NCBI GenBank assembly: GCA_019235715.1
Contig: JAFAKE010000041.1
Location: 1 to 32,726 of the forward strand
Length of the DNA: 32,726 bases
Origin: Vulcanimicrobiota bacterium
Lineage (GTDB): Bacteria > Vulcanimicrobiota > Vulcanimicrobiia > Eremiobacterales > Eremiobacteraceae
Direction of reading: 5' to 3'
The position numbers and the translations under genes were made by a program. The notes under the pieces are model-generated. The model was not told the DNA's origin and did not search any database. It saw only the letters and a program-made list of their open reading frames with translations. Positions 21,061 to 29,819 of this stretch are shown here, piece by piece (within the stretch, counting starts at the first letter, position 1; the number at the start of each line of letters is the position of its first letter).

Positions 21061-21913
21061 GAGCGTCGCACCCGGAGAAGTCCACGGCCACGCCATAACG
21101 GCGACGCTCGCCGCCGGCGAATCGGAGTTCCAGCGCTATGCGATTGTCGCGAGCGAGCTCTTCGGCAAGATGCTCGTCCTTGATGGCGACACCCAGAGCG
21201 CTGCCCTCGACGAATACATCTACCATGAGGCGTTGGTCCATCCGGCCTGCGCCGCGCTGGAACGGCCCGAACGCGCGCTGATCCTGGGCGGCGGAGAAGG
21301 TGCAAGCCTGCGGGAGCTGCTGCGCGCGCCCTCCATGCGTGCGGTCACGATGGTGGACATCGATGGCGCCGTCGTCGATGTGTGCCGCCGTCATCTACCC
21401 GAATGGAGCGCGGGCGCGTTCGAAGATCCAAGGGCACAGCTCGTCATCGGCGACGCCAAAGCGTTCGTCGAGCGCTCCAGCGAGAGGTTCGACGTCATCA
21501 TCGGCGACCTCACCGAGCCGCTCGAGGATTCGCCGTCGCACGGCCTGCACACCGTCGCGATGTACGAGGCGATCCGTGCGCGCTTGCGGTCCGGCGGCGT
21601 CTACGCGCTGCAGACCTCGATGGCTGGTCCGCATAATTTTCACCTGCATGCGCGCATGATCGCCACGTTGCGGCTTGCGTTCGAGCGCGTGGCGCCGTAC
21701 TGCGCGTACGTGCCCGCCTTCGATACGGTATGGGGTTTCGCGTTATGCGGCGCGACCGATGATCCGCGCAGCGAGCAAGCAGCGCGGCGAGCGGGCGTAT
21801 ACGCCGCTGCGTGCGCCGGCCTGCGCTTCTATGACGCCGAAGCCCACCGTGCGCTGTTCAACCTTCCACGCTACTTGCGCGATGCGTACGCAGCCGCCGC
21901 GCCGCTCACATGA
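21026..21913 (+). CDS. speE: Aminopropyltransferase (spermidine synthase family)
   Basis: 295 residues from a TTG at 21026, preceded by a GGGGGTCGAG stretch. Motifs: VLDGDTQSAALDEYIYHEALVHPA, LILGGGEGASLRELL (binding of decarboxylated SAM), MVDIDGAVVD and IIGDLTEPLED. The GGGEGASLRE form and the LTEP in place of the usual aspartate motif resemble the Thermus/archaeal and thermospermine-synthase branch more than E. coli SpeE, so the acceptor may be putrescine, agmatine or spermidine. It transfers the aminopropyl group made by SpeD. Co-translated with speD (35-base overlap). Confidence 0.9.
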   Translation: MPKTENFQWYVESVAPGEVHGHAITATLAAGESEFQRYAIVASELFGKMLVLDGDTQSAALDEYIYHEALVHPACAALERPERALILGGGEGASLRELLRAPSMRAVTMVDIDGAVVDVCRRHLPEWSAGAFEDPRAQLVIGDAKAFVERSSERFDVIIGDLTEPLEDSPSHGLHTVAMYEAIRARLRSGGVYALQTSMAGPHNFHLHARMIATLRLAFERVAPYCAYVPAFDTVWGFALCGATDDPRSEQAARRAGVYAAACAGLRFYDAEAHRALFNLPRYLRDAYAAAAPLT

Positions 21914-21938
21914 ACGCCTGACGAGAAAAGGACGACGT

Positions 21939-23177
21939 ATGGATATGCTGCGACTCGCAAGCCCAACGCTCATCGTCGTCGCGGCCGCGTTCCTGTGCGC
22001 CGCCGCGAGCCCGGGCTCGACTCCTCCGCGCAGCGTTGACACGGCGGCTGCCAGCAACGAGTTTGGATTCGACCTGCTCAACGCGCTGCAGAAGACGCAG
22101 CCGGGTAAGAACGTCGTCCTCTCGCCGGTCAGCGCAGCGCTCGATCTGTCGATCGCGCTGAACGGCGCCTCGGGTCAGACCGCCGATGAAATGCGCAAAG
22201 CGCTGGCGTTGCCCAAGACCGATCTCGATGCGCTCAATGCCGCCAACGCGGAACTGATCAAAGCGACACTTGCGCCGTCGGACGGCGTCACGCTGCACAT
22301 CGCCGACTCGATGTGGGCCGACAGCCGGCGCGCCGCGTTTCGCGCTGCGTTTGTCGAGCAAGCCAAGCGCTGGTACGATGCGCAGGTCGCCGATGTGGAC
22401 TTTTCGGACGCAGGCACGCCGGCGCGTATCAATCGCTGGGTCGACGAGCAAACGCAGGGCAAGATCGACAAGATCGTCGACCGCATCAGTCCTTCCGATG
22501 TCGCGCTGCTGCTCAACGCGCTCTATTTCAAGGGGCAGTGGACGCATAAATTCGACCCGGCGCAGACGAAGCCCAAGCCGTTCGGGCAAGTGACCGGCGC
22601 AAGCAAGAATGTGCCGATGATGGCGCAGCACGGCAAATTCGATTACTTCCAAACGGCCGGCGTCCAAGCGATCCGCCTGCCGTACGGCAAGAACGGCGAA
22701 CTCGCGATGGACGTGTTCTTGCCCGCGAACGAGTCGGGTCTCGCTGCGTTCGAAACGCAACTAACGCTTCAAAACTGGTCGGCGTGGCAGTCGCGTTTTG
22801 CCGAAACCTCCGGCACGATCGAATTGCCGCGCTTCGAGCTCAAGGCGCAATATGGGCTCAACGATGCGCTGCAAGCGCTCGGCATGCGTGCTGCGTTCAA
22901 CGGCCGTGCGGCAGATTTCCGCGCGATGTTCGAACCGGGCGCGGCGCACGGCGCGAACTTCTTCATCTCGTACGTGAAGCAGGCGACGTATCTGAGAGTA
23001 GACGAGGAAGGCTCTGAAGCGGCTGCGGTCACGTCCATCGGCCTGACGATGATGGCCGTCCATCAGCAGCCGCCTCCGTTCCATATGGTCGTCGACCATC
23101 CGTTCTTCTGCGCGATCGAAGACCGGCGTACGAGAGCATTGCTGTTCGTCGGCGCGATCTACGACCCAAGTCCCTAA
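21939..23177 (+). CDS. Exported serpin-family protease inhibitor
   Basis: 412 residues from the ATG at 21939 (AAAAGG 8 bases upstream). A signal peptide (about 1-25) precedes a full-length serpin: NEFGFDLLNALQK, NVVLSPVSAALDLSIALNGASGQT, LLLNALYFKGQWTHKFDP, and VDHPFFCAIEDRRTRALLFVGAIYDP at the end. The hinge EEGSEAAAVTS is rich in small residues, as needed for an inhibitory serpin. Counting from the hinge, P1 falls on Met in LTMMAVH, though the loop is a few residues longer than in antitrypsin, so P1 could shift. It traps target serine (or cysteine) proteases in the periplasm or outside the cell. It is 25 bases after speE and 50 before gcvT, an unexpected place. Confidence 0.93.
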   Translation: MDMLRLASPTLIVVAAAFLCAAASPGSTPPRSVDTAAASNEFGFDLLNALQKTQPGKNVVLSPVSAALDLSIALNGASGQTADEMRKALALPKTDLDALNAANAELIKATLAPSDGVTLHIADSMWADSRRAAFRAAFVEQAKRWYDAQVADVDFSDAGTPARINRWVDEQTQGKIDKIVDRISPSDVALLLNALYFKGQWTHKFDPAQTKPKPFGQVTGASKNVPMMAQHGKFDYFQTAGVQAIRLPYGKNGELAMDVFLPANESGLAAFETQLTLQNWSAWQSRFAETSGTIELPRFELKAQYGLNDALQALGMRAAFNGRAADFRAMFEPGAAHGANFFISYVKQATYLRVDEEGSEAAAVTSIGLTMMAVHQQPPPFHMVVDHPFFCAIEDRRTRALLFVGAIYDPSP

Positions 23178-23193
23178 GAGGGACCGGCGTCCC
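23170..23193 (+). repeat. Alternative short hairpins at the serpin-gcvT junction
   Basis: GTCCC (23170-23174), GGGAC (23180-23184) and GTCCC (23189-23193): the middle copy can pair with either neighbour, one pairing covering the serpin stop codon. Only 5 bp each, so weak. The 50-base gap contains nothing else and has no room for a glycine riboswitch. Confidence 0.3.
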
Positions 23194-23227
23194 AGGGCGC
23201 TTCGCGGACAAGCTCGAAATCGGCGCG

Positions 23228-24331
23228 GTGACAACGACGCAGAGCGTAGCGCGGACTCCTTTATCCGGCGTTCACGAACGCCTGGGCGCGAAGATGTCGC
23301 CGTTCGGCGGCTTCCTGATGCCGATCCAGTATCGCGGAATCCTCGAGGAGCACCACGCCGTGCGCAGCGCAGCGGGCATGTTCGACCTTTCGCACATGGG
23401 GCAGTTCGTGGCGCGCGGCGAGGGCGTCGCCGAATGGCTCGACGGGCTGACCGTCAACGCCGTGGCGACGATGAAGCCCGGCCAGGCGCGCTACAACATC
23501 TTCACCAACGAACGCGGCGGCGCGCTCGACGACGTCATCATCTACCGGCTTGAGGGCCGCTGGCTCATCGTGGTCAACGCCGCCAACTCCGACAAGATGT
23601 GGCGCTGGCTCTGCGAGCGCGTGCCGGCAGGCGTGACCCTTGAAAACCGCACGCCCGCGTCGGCGCTGATCGCGATCCAGGGTCCGCGCGCGCTCGAGCT
23701 GCTCGCCCCGCTCACCGAAGCCGACCTCGCGCATCTCAAGTACTATCACGCGACCGAAGGCACGGTCGCAGGCGTGCGCGCCGAGATCGCGCGCACCGGT
23801 TACACCGGCGAGGACGGTTTCGAGCTCTTCGTGACGGCCGCGGACGCGGAGCGGCTGTGGGAGACGCTCGCGCGCGAAGGGCAGCGCGTGGGTTTGCTGC
23901 CGGCGGGTCTGGGCGCGCGCGACGTGCTGCGCCTCGAAGCGGGCATGCCGCTGTACGGCCACGAGCTTGAGGAGTACATCACCCCGCTGCAGGCTGGGCT
24001 CGATGCGTTCGTCAAATTGGACAAGCCGCAGTTCGTGGGCAAGGATGCGCTCGTTGCGCAACGAGCCGGCGCACGGTACGAACGCATCGTCGGCTTCGTG
24101 ATGGACGGCCGCGCTCCGGCGCGCGCGGGCTACGCGGTCTGGCGCGCAGGCGAGCGTGTCGGCGAAGTACGCAGCGGCTCTCCGGCCCCTGCGCTCGGCG
24201 GCAAGAATATCGGCACTGCGCTCGTCAGCGCGGACGCTGCTGCGCCGGGAACGCAATTTGAGATCGATATCCGCGGGCAGCGCCAGCGCGCGACGGTCGT
24301 GCCGCTGCCCTTCTACAAACGCGCGCGATAA
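23228..24331 (+). CDS. gcvT: Glycine cleavage system T protein (aminomethyltransferase)
   Basis: 367 residues from a GTG at 23228. Family landmarks: KMSPFGGFLMPIQY, GMFDLSHMGQF, NAVATMKPGQARYNIFTNERGG and ARTGYTGEDGFELFV, with a C-terminal barrel ending in RATVVPLPFYKR. It moves the aminomethyl carbon from lipoylated H protein to tetrahydrofolate, releasing ammonia. First of four glycine-cleavage genes in order T-H-PA-PB. The gap to gcvH is 10 bases. No ribosome-binding site is evident, so it may depend on translation of the serpin gene. Confidence 0.96.
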   Translation: MTTTQSVARTPLSGVHERLGAKMSPFGGFLMPIQYRGILEEHHAVRSAAGMFDLSHMGQFVARGEGVAEWLDGLTVNAVATMKPGQARYNIFTNERGGALDDVIIYRLEGRWLIVVNAANSDKMWRWLCERVPAGVTLENRTPASALIAIQGPRALELLAPLTEADLAHLKYYHATEGTVAGVRAEIARTGYTGEDGFELFVTAADAERLWETLAREGQRVGLLPAGLGARDVLRLEAGMPLYGHELEEYITPLQAGLDAFVKLDKPQFVGKDALVAQRAGARYERIVGFVMDGRAPARAGYAVWRAGERVGEVRSGSPAPALGGKNIGTALVSADAAAPGTQFEIDIRGQRQRATVVPLPFYKRAR

Positions 24332-24341
24332 GGAACACGAC

Positions 24342-24731
24342 GTGGATCTACCGGCTGGCCTTTTATACACAAAAGAACATGAGTGGGTGAAGCTCGACGG
24401 CGCCAACGCGACCGTCGGCATCACCGATTATGCGCAATCATCGCTGGGCGACATCGTCTACGTGGAAATGCCCAAAGCGGGCAGCGCCGTCGAGCAGTTC
24501 AAGCAGATGGGCGTCATCGAATCCGTCAAAGCGGTGTCCGACATCTTCGCGCCGCTCAGCGGCTCGATCCTCGAAGTCAACGCCGACGTCGAAAACGATC
24601 CGGCGAAAGTCAACAGCGATCCGTACGGTGCCGGCTGGCTGGTGAAGATCGCGCTCGCCGACGCAGCCCAGACAAAGGCGTTGCTCGACGCGGCCGGTTA
24701 TCAGAAAGTCGTCGACGCAGCGGACCACTGA
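24342..24731 (+). CDS. gcvH: Glycine cleavage system H protein
   Basis: 129 residues from a GTG at 24342, with AAGGAA 7 bases upstream. The lipoyl-lysine motif is GVIESVKAVSD, with the modified Lys at residue 63. It opens with LLYTKEHEWVKLDG and ends in WLVKIALADAAQTKALLDA, both typical. It shuttles the aminomethyl group between the P, T and L proteins. The gene for the L protein (lpd) is not in the window. Confidence 0.97.
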   Translation: MDLPAGLLYTKEHEWVKLDGANATVGITDYAQSSLGDIVYVEMPKAGSAVEQFKQMGVIESVKAVSDIFAPLSGSILEVNADVENDPAKVNSDPYGAGWLVKIALADAAQTKALLDAAGYQKVVDAADH

Positions 24732-24733
24732 GC

Positions 24734-26083
24734 ATGTACACGCCCCACACGCCGCAAGACATCCGCGCGATGCTCGAGGTCATCGGCGCGCCGTCGCTCG
24801 AAGCGCTTACCGATCCGCCCAAAGGTTTGGCGATCAAGGGCGAGCTCGACGTCGCCCCGGCGTTGCCTGAAGCCGAAGCGTACGCGCATATCCGGGCGAT
24901 GGCCGATGAGAACGCGGCGGCGCATATGACGTCGTTCCTCGGCGCGGGTGCGTATCGCCACTATCAACCGCCGGCCGTTCCGTATTTCGCATTCCGCTCG
25001 GAATTCTTGACGTCGTATACGCCATACCAGGCCGAAGCGAGCCAAGGCAGCTTGCAAGCGATCTTCGAGTGGCAGACGTACATCTGTCTGCTCACCGGCA
25101 TGGACGTCAGCAACGCCTCGGTCTACGACGGATCGACCGCGCTCGTTGAAGGCGTCATCATGGCCGCGCAAGCGACGGGGCGCAAGCGCGTCGCAGTCAG
25201 CCGGGCCGTGCATCCGCTTTACCGCCGCGTGTTGGCGACCTACGCAGAAGGCATGGGGATCGGGATCGAGGAGCTTGATTGCGACGCGAGCGGACGCACG
25301 CTCGTACCGCGGTCGATCGGCGATGAGATCGGCGCGCTGGTCGTGCAGAGTCCGAATTTCTTCGGCGCGATCGACGCGGTCGGTGAGGCCGCGGCTGCCG
25401 CGCATCGTGCCGGCGCGCTCGCCATTCACGTCTGCGCCGAGGCCCTGTCGCTCGCTGTGCTCAAGACGCCGCGCGAGCTCGGCGTCGACATCGCGGTGGG
25501 CGACGCGCAATCGTTCGGGCTGCCAGTCGGTTATGGCGGTCCATACGTCGGCTTCGTCGCCACGACCAAAGAGTACGTGCGCCGGTTGCCCGGCCGGCTT
25601 GTCGGAGAGACGCATGACGTCGACGGCCGGCGCGCGTTCGTGCTGACGCTGCAAGGCCGCGAGCAGCACATCCGACGCGAGCTGGCGAGCTCGAATATCT
25701 GCACGAACCAGGCGCTGTGCGCGTTGATCGCGACCATCTATCTGGCGACCGTCGGCCGCAAGGGGCTAACGTCGATCGCGAGCGCCAACATGGCGAACGC
25801 ACGCGCGCTCGCGCGCGCCATCGGCGCCGTTCCTGGTTTTGGCATCGCCTTCGACGGCGCCTACTTCAACGAGTTCGTCGCGCGCACGCCGCTGCCGGCA
25901 GCCGAGCTGTGCGCGCGCCTGGAGAAGCGCGGCATCCTCGCCGGACTGCCGCTGTCGCGGTTCTACCCCGAGCTGGTCCACGAATTGCTCGTATGCGCCA
26001 CCGAGCTGACCACGCCCGCGCAGATCGACGATTTCGCTAATGCGCTGGCGCAGGAGTGTAAGCATGCCGTCGCTGCTGTTTGA
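24734..26083 (+). CDS. gcvPA: Glycine dehydrogenase (decarboxylating) subunit 1
   Basis: 449 residues from the ATG at 24734, two bases after gcvH. Landmarks: MTSFLGAGAYRHYQPPAVPY, SEFLTSYTPYQAEASQGSLQ, NASVYDGSTALVEG, and GLPVGYGGPYVGFVATTKEYVRRLPGR in two shorter blocks. It is the N-terminal half of the P protein and contains no PLP lysine. With GcvPB it forms the alpha2-beta2 enzyme that decarboxylates glycine. The two-subunit form is common in Firmicutes, archaea and several deep lineages, whereas E. coli and mitochondria have one fused chain. Overlaps gcvPB by 20 bases. Confidence 0.96.
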   Translation: MYTPHTPQDIRAMLEVIGAPSLEALTDPPKGLAIKGELDVAPALPEAEAYAHIRAMADENAAAHMTSFLGAGAYRHYQPPAVPYFAFRSEFLTSYTPYQAEASQGSLQAIFEWQTYICLLTGMDVSNASVYDGSTALVEGVIMAAQATGRKRVAVSRAVHPLYRRVLATYAEGMGIGIEELDCDASGRTLVPRSIGDEIGALVVQSPNFFGAIDAVGEAAAAAHRAGALAIHVCAEALSLAVLKTPRELGVDIAVGDAQSFGLPVGYGGPYVGFVATTKEYVRRLPGRLVGETHDVDGRRAFVLTLQGREQHIRRELASSNICTNQALCALIATIYLATVGRKGLTSIASANMANARALARAIGAVPGFGIAFDGAYFNEFVARTPLPAAELCARLEKRGILAGLPLSRFYPELVHELLVCATELTTPAQIDDFANALAQECKHAVAAV

Positions 26084-27530
26084 GCAAGGCGCCGCCGGGC
26101 GCGGCAGCGACTTCGTACGGCCATCGGGTTCGCCGCAGACCTTCCTGAACGCCGCTGATCTGCGCACCGACCTGCCGTTGCCCGATTTGACCGAGCTGGA
26201 CGTCGCGCGCCACTTCACGGCGCTGTCGCAGCGCAACTTCTCGGTGGACACGAATTTCTACCCGCTCGGCTCGTGCACGATGAAATACAATCCGAAGGTC
26301 AACGAAGCGGTTTCTGGTTTCGCCGGCTTCGCCGATCTGCACCCGTTCGCTCCCGATGAAGGCGCTCAGGGTGCGCTGCGCCTGCTCTGGCACATGGAGC
26401 GCACGCTGTCAAGCCTATTCGGCATGGACGCGTTTTCGCTGATGCCCGCCGCCGGCGCGCACGGCGAGATCACCGCCATGCTGATGGCCAAGAGATATTT
26501 CACCGAGCGCGGCGAGCGCGATCGCGTGACGTGCATCGTGCCGGACACGGCGCACGGCACGAATCCCGCCAGCGCCGCGATGGTCGGGTATCACGTCGTC
26601 TCGATCCCCTCGACGTCGCGCGGGCGCACGGATCTTTCAGCGCTGCGCGCCAAGCTCGACGGTTCGATCGCGGTGTGCATGATGACGAATCCGAACACGC
26701 TCGGCTTGTTCGAAGACGACATCATCGAGATGACGCGCGCGGTGCACGAAGCGGGCGGCCTGATGTATTACGACGGCGCGAACGCCAACGCGATCGTGGG
26801 CCTGACGCGGCCCGGTGACATGGGCTTCGATCTCATGCACCTCAACTTGCACAAGACGTTTTCCGTGCCGCACGGCGGCGGCGGCCCGGGTTCGGGGCCC
26901 GTCGGCGCGAGCGCTGCGCTCTCACCGTATCTGCCATCGCCGCTGGCGGCGCGCGACGAGACATCGGGTGCGTACTTCTGGGATGAGGAGCGTCCGAAAA
27001 GCATCGGCGCGGTGCGCGCGTTTCCGGCGCACTTCCTCGCCATCGTGCGCGCGTATGCGTACATCATCGTGCACGGCGCCGCCGGCTTGCGCGAGAACAG
27101 CCGGCTCGCAGTGCTCAACGCGAACTACGTGCGTGCGAAAGTCAAAGATTTCTTGACCGTACCGTACGCAGACCACTGCCGCCACGAATTCGTGTGTTCG
27201 GCCGAAGACCTGAAGAAGCAGACCGGAGTGCGCGCCCTCGACCTGGCCAAGGGACTGCTCGACGCCGGCGTCCACGCGCCGACGATGTACTGGCCGCACG
27301 TCGTCCCTGAGTGCTTGATGATCGAGCCGACGGAGACCGAGAACCGGCACACGCTGGACGCGTTCGTCGAAACGCTGCGCGCGCTGGTGACGCGCGCGCA
27401 CGAAGATCCAGAAAGCGTGCAGCAGCTGCCCAAGCACACGCCGGTGCGGCGCGTCGACGAAGCGCACGTCGGCAGGCAAGCGAACAAGGGCATCGGACTG
27501 CGCTGGGCGCCTCCCGAGGAACGCGCTTGA
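26064..27530 (+). CDS. gcvPB: Glycine dehydrogenase (decarboxylating) subunit 2
   Basis: 488 residues from the ATG at 26064, with AGGAG upstream inside gcvPA; an in-frame ATG at 26040 would lengthen the overlap and has no such site. PLP-dependent subunit: the PLP lysine is K264 in LNLHKTFSVPHGGGGPGSGP. Also NFYPLGSCTMKYNPK, MPAAGAHGEITAML and DTAHGTNPASAAM, all diagnostic. Together with GcvPA it performs the first step of glycine cleavage. Its end is two bases from the Nudix start. Confidence 0.97.
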   Translation: MPSLLFEQGAAGRGSDFVRPSGSPQTFLNAADLRTDLPLPDLTELDVARHFTALSQRNFSVDTNFYPLGSCTMKYNPKVNEAVSGFAGFADLHPFAPDEGAQGALRLLWHMERTLSSLFGMDAFSLMPAAGAHGEITAMLMAKRYFTERGERDRVTCIVPDTAHGTNPASAAMVGYHVVSIPSTSRGRTDLSALRAKLDGSIAVCMMTNPNTLGLFEDDIIEMTRAVHEAGGLMYYDGANANAIVGLTRPGDMGFDLMHLNLHKTFSVPHGGGGPGSGPVGASAALSPYLPSPLAARDETSGAYFWDEERPKSIGAVRAFPAHFLAIVRAYAYIIVHGAAGLRENSRLAVLNANYVRAKVKDFLTVPYADHCRHEFVCSAEDLKKQTGVRALDLAKGLLDAGVHAPTMYWPHVVPECLMIEPTETENRHTLDAFVETLRALVTRAHEDPESVQQLPKHTPVRRVDEAHVGRQANKGIGLRWAPPEERA

Positions 27531-27532
27531 CG

Positions 27533-27997
27533 ATGAAATCTCGCCGGCGTCCGACGAAGGTCAAGCACGAGCGCTCGGCCGGCGGGTTCGTGCTCAAGCG
27601 TACGGGCTCGTCATACTCTGGTTTGGTCATCGGACGCTCGACGCCGCGCATCTGGTCGTTGCCCAAAGGGCACGTCGAGCCGGGCGAAGCGGTTGAAGAT
27701 ACGGCGACTCGCGAGGTGCTTGAGGAGACCGGCGTCGCGGGCACGATCGTCGAGAAGCTCGCCGACATCAAGTACTGGTTCTACAGCAGCCGCCTCAAGC
27801 ACAGCAAAATCGTGCACTTCTATCTCATGCGTTACCGCGACGGCGCGCCCGTGCCGCAGGCCGGCGAAGTGGACGAAGTGGTCTGGGTGCCGCTTCACGA
27901 AATGGCTAAACGCATGACCCACCTCAACGAGCGGCGGCTCGTGGGCCTCGTCGAAAAGATCGTCCAAGAGAAGTCCGCGTCCGAACTCGGCTTTTGA
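27533..27997 (+). CDS. Nudix hydrolase
   Basis: 154 residues from the ATG at 27533. The Nudix box runs from G46 (GHVEPGEAVEDTATREVLEE, then TGV) and is complete: GX5EX7REUXEEXGU. The N-terminus is basic (MKSRRRPTKVKHERSAGGFVLK). The IWSLPKGHVEPGE form resembles diadenosine polyphosphate hydrolases and related MutT-like enzymes, but substrate cannot be assigned. Cytoplasmic. It is 2 bases after gcvPB, and its stop overlaps the next start as TTGA. Confidence 0.93.
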   Translation: MKSRRRPTKVKHERSAGGFVLKRTGSSYSGLVIGRSTPRIWSLPKGHVEPGEAVEDTATREVLEETGVAGTIVEKLADIKYWFYSSRLKHSKIVHFYLMRYRDGAPVPQAGEVDEVVWVPLHEMAKRMTHLNERRLVGLVEKIVQEKSASELGF

Positions 27998-29019
27998 CCC
28001 CCAGATCCCGGCTGCCGGCCGCGCTCTGCGCATGGCTTCTGCTTGTCTGCGGCTGCGCGCGCCAAAGCGCTCCTGTCGCGACCGCCACGCCCACGCCGAC
28101 CCCGACGCCTGCGGTCGCGGATCCGCTCAACGGTGTGATGGTCGCTCCGGCTGCGGTCCGCCATCGCATCGCCGCAGTGATGATCGACAATTATCCCGAC
28201 GCGCGCCCGCAAAGCGGGCTCTATGACGCGGACGTCGTCTATGAGGTCGAAGCTGAAGGCGGCATCACGCGCTATATGGCCCTGTACTTAGGCGACGCGC
28301 CGGCGATCGTCGGTCCCGTGCGCAGCGCGCGCACGTACTTCGTCGATCTCGCGCGCCCCTACGATCCGTTTTTCGCGCACGCGGGTCAGAACGACGACAC
28401 GATAGAGCAGCTCGCAGCGCTGCGCGGGGCGGGGTTCTCCGACATGGATGAGATCCAGCATACGCCCGAGGCGTTCTGGCGCGACGATTCGCGCGACATG
28501 CCGCACAACTTGTACACCGGCATCGCGCGCATGCGAAAGGTCGGACCATCCTATGGATATGCGGATCGGCCGTATCAGGGCGACGAATTCGCCTTCGCGC
28601 CGGCGTCTGCCACGAGCAGCGATCCCGCTGACGTCGTCGCCTCGTTCTGGCTCGAATACGACGTGCACTTCGTGTGGGATGGCGCCGCCTATCAACGCTT
28701 CATCGACGGCCAAGCGCAGCACGATCGCGACGACGATAGGCCATATCGCGTGCGCGACATCATCGCGGTCTGGATACCCGCGCGCGTGCTCGACGCGATC
28801 GGCGACCTCAGCATGGATGTGTACGGCCGTTTTCCGGCAGTGCTCGTGCGGGATGGGCGAGCTACGCCCGGGCTGTGGGATGCGCAAGGACCGGCGACGC
28901 TGCCGCAACTGAACGATGAGGCGGGCGCGCCGCTCGCGTTGACTCCCGGTCAGATATACGTCGAAGTGATGCCGCAGGGCAGCAGTTTCAGCGTCGGGAA
29001 ACAGGTCTGGTCGCATTGA
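27994..29019 (+). CDS. DUF3048 (YerB-like) lipoprotein
   Basis: 341 residues from a TTG overlapping the Nudix stop. The lipobox LVCGC marks lipidation near residue 20, followed by a Thr/Pro linker (ATATPTPTPTPAV). The DUF3048 N- and C-terminal domains are recognisable: RIAAVMIDNYPDARPQSGL, VYEVEAEGGITRYMALYLG, VGPVRSARTYFVDLARPYDP, AHAGQN and the end block QIYVEVMPQGSS. The family is widespread in Firmicutes and relatives (YerB of Bacillus) with no established function. Cell-envelope anchored. Its stop overlaps scpA as TGATG. Confidence 0.9.
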   Translation: MTPRSRLPAALCAWLLLVCGCARQSAPVATATPTPTPTPAVADPLNGVMVAPAAVRHRIAAVMIDNYPDARPQSGLYDADVVYEVEAEGGITRYMALYLGDAPAIVGPVRSARTYFVDLARPYDPFFAHAGQNDDTIEQLAALRGAGFSDMDEIQHTPEAFWRDDSRDMPHNLYTGIARMRKVGPSYGYADRPYQGDEFAFAPASATSSDPADVVASFWLEYDVHFVWDGAAYQRFIDGQAQHDRDDDRPYRVRDIIAVWIPARVLDAIGDLSMDVYGRFPAVLVRDGRATPGLWDAQGPATLPQLNDEAGAPLALTPGQIYVEVMPQGSSFSVGKQVWSH

Positions 29020-29819
29020 TGAAGACCGCCGCAAGCGCCATGGACCCGGCCGCGACGGCCGCTGCGAGCATCGCTGACCGCACTACGCTGCTGGTCAAAC
29101 TCGACGTCTTCGACGGCCCGCTCGATCTGCTCTTGCATTTGGTGCTCGAGCAAGATCTCGATATCGTCAGCGTCAGTTTGGCCGACGTCTGCGATCAGTA
29201 CGTGGCGTACCTGTCGCTCATGGAGAGCCTCGATATCGACGTCGCGAGCGAGTATCTCGTGATCGCCGCGACGTTGCTTTTCATCAAGTCCAAGAAGCTG
29301 CTGCCGCCGCCGCCACCGCCGTTCTCAGACGATCTCGAAGACGAGGCGGCGCTGGCCGAAGAGACGCTGCGCCAGCGGCTGCTCGCCTACGCGCACTTCA
29401 AGCGCTTGGGCCAAGAGTTCCGCGTGCGCATGGAAGAGAACGCCGCGTATTTCCCTGTGGCGCCAATCGCCGAGGTCGGCCTCGTGCAGCACTACCGGCT
29501 CGAACCCGGCGGTCTGATCCTTGCGCTGCAGCGCGCGCTCGCGAACGCGCAGGCCCGGCCCGCGGTCGTCAAGCGCGAGACTTTTTCGATGGTCGTCAAG
29601 ATGAATTACGTCTTGCGCCAAGTGCGCGATCGCTTGACGCTGACGTTCTCCGAACTCATCGCGGGATGCCGCAGGCTTGAGGTCGTCGTGACATTCCTCG
29701 CGCTGCTCGAGCTCGTGCGCGCGCGCAAAGTCGTGTGCGCGCAGCCGAAGCTGTTCTCCGACATCGTCGTCACGCCCGCGCCCAAAGGGGCCACGGATTC
29801 GCTTGGCAAGTCTGCGTAA
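29019..29819 (+). CDS. scpA: Segregation and condensation protein A
   Basis: 266 residues from the ATG at 29019 (TGATG overlap). The kleisin N-terminus VKLDVFDGPLDLLLHLVLEQDLDI and the block ASEYLVIAATLLFIKSKKLLP are family signatures; the winged-helix C-terminus (VVVTFLALLELVRARKVVCAQ) is intact. ScpA bridges the two SMC heads and with ScpB forms the bacterial condensin needed for chromosome compaction and segregation. It overlaps scpB by 17 bases. smc itself is not in the window. Confidence 0.95.
   Translation: MKTAASAMDPAATAAASIADRTTLLVKLDVFDGPLDLLLHLVLEQDLDIVSVSLADVCDQYVAYLSLMESLDIDVASEYLVIAATLLFIKSKKLLPPPPPPFSDDLEDEAALAEETLRQRLLAYAHFKRLGQEFRVRMEENAAYFPVAPIAEVGLVQHYRLEPGGLILALQRALANAQARPAVVKRETFSMVVKMNYVLRQVRDRLTLTFSELIAGCRRLEVVVTFLALLELVRARKVVCAQPKLFSDIVVTPAPKGATDSLGKSA

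Noticed and set aside
21675-21938. Longer start for the serpin inside speE
   Set aside because: The ATG at 21939 has a ribosome-binding site and begins directly with a signal peptide; the upstream extension is shadow sequence of speE.
23178-23227. Glycine riboswitch before gcvT
   Set aside because: Only 50 bases are available and no tandem aptamer-like structure is present; the short hairpins there are too small.
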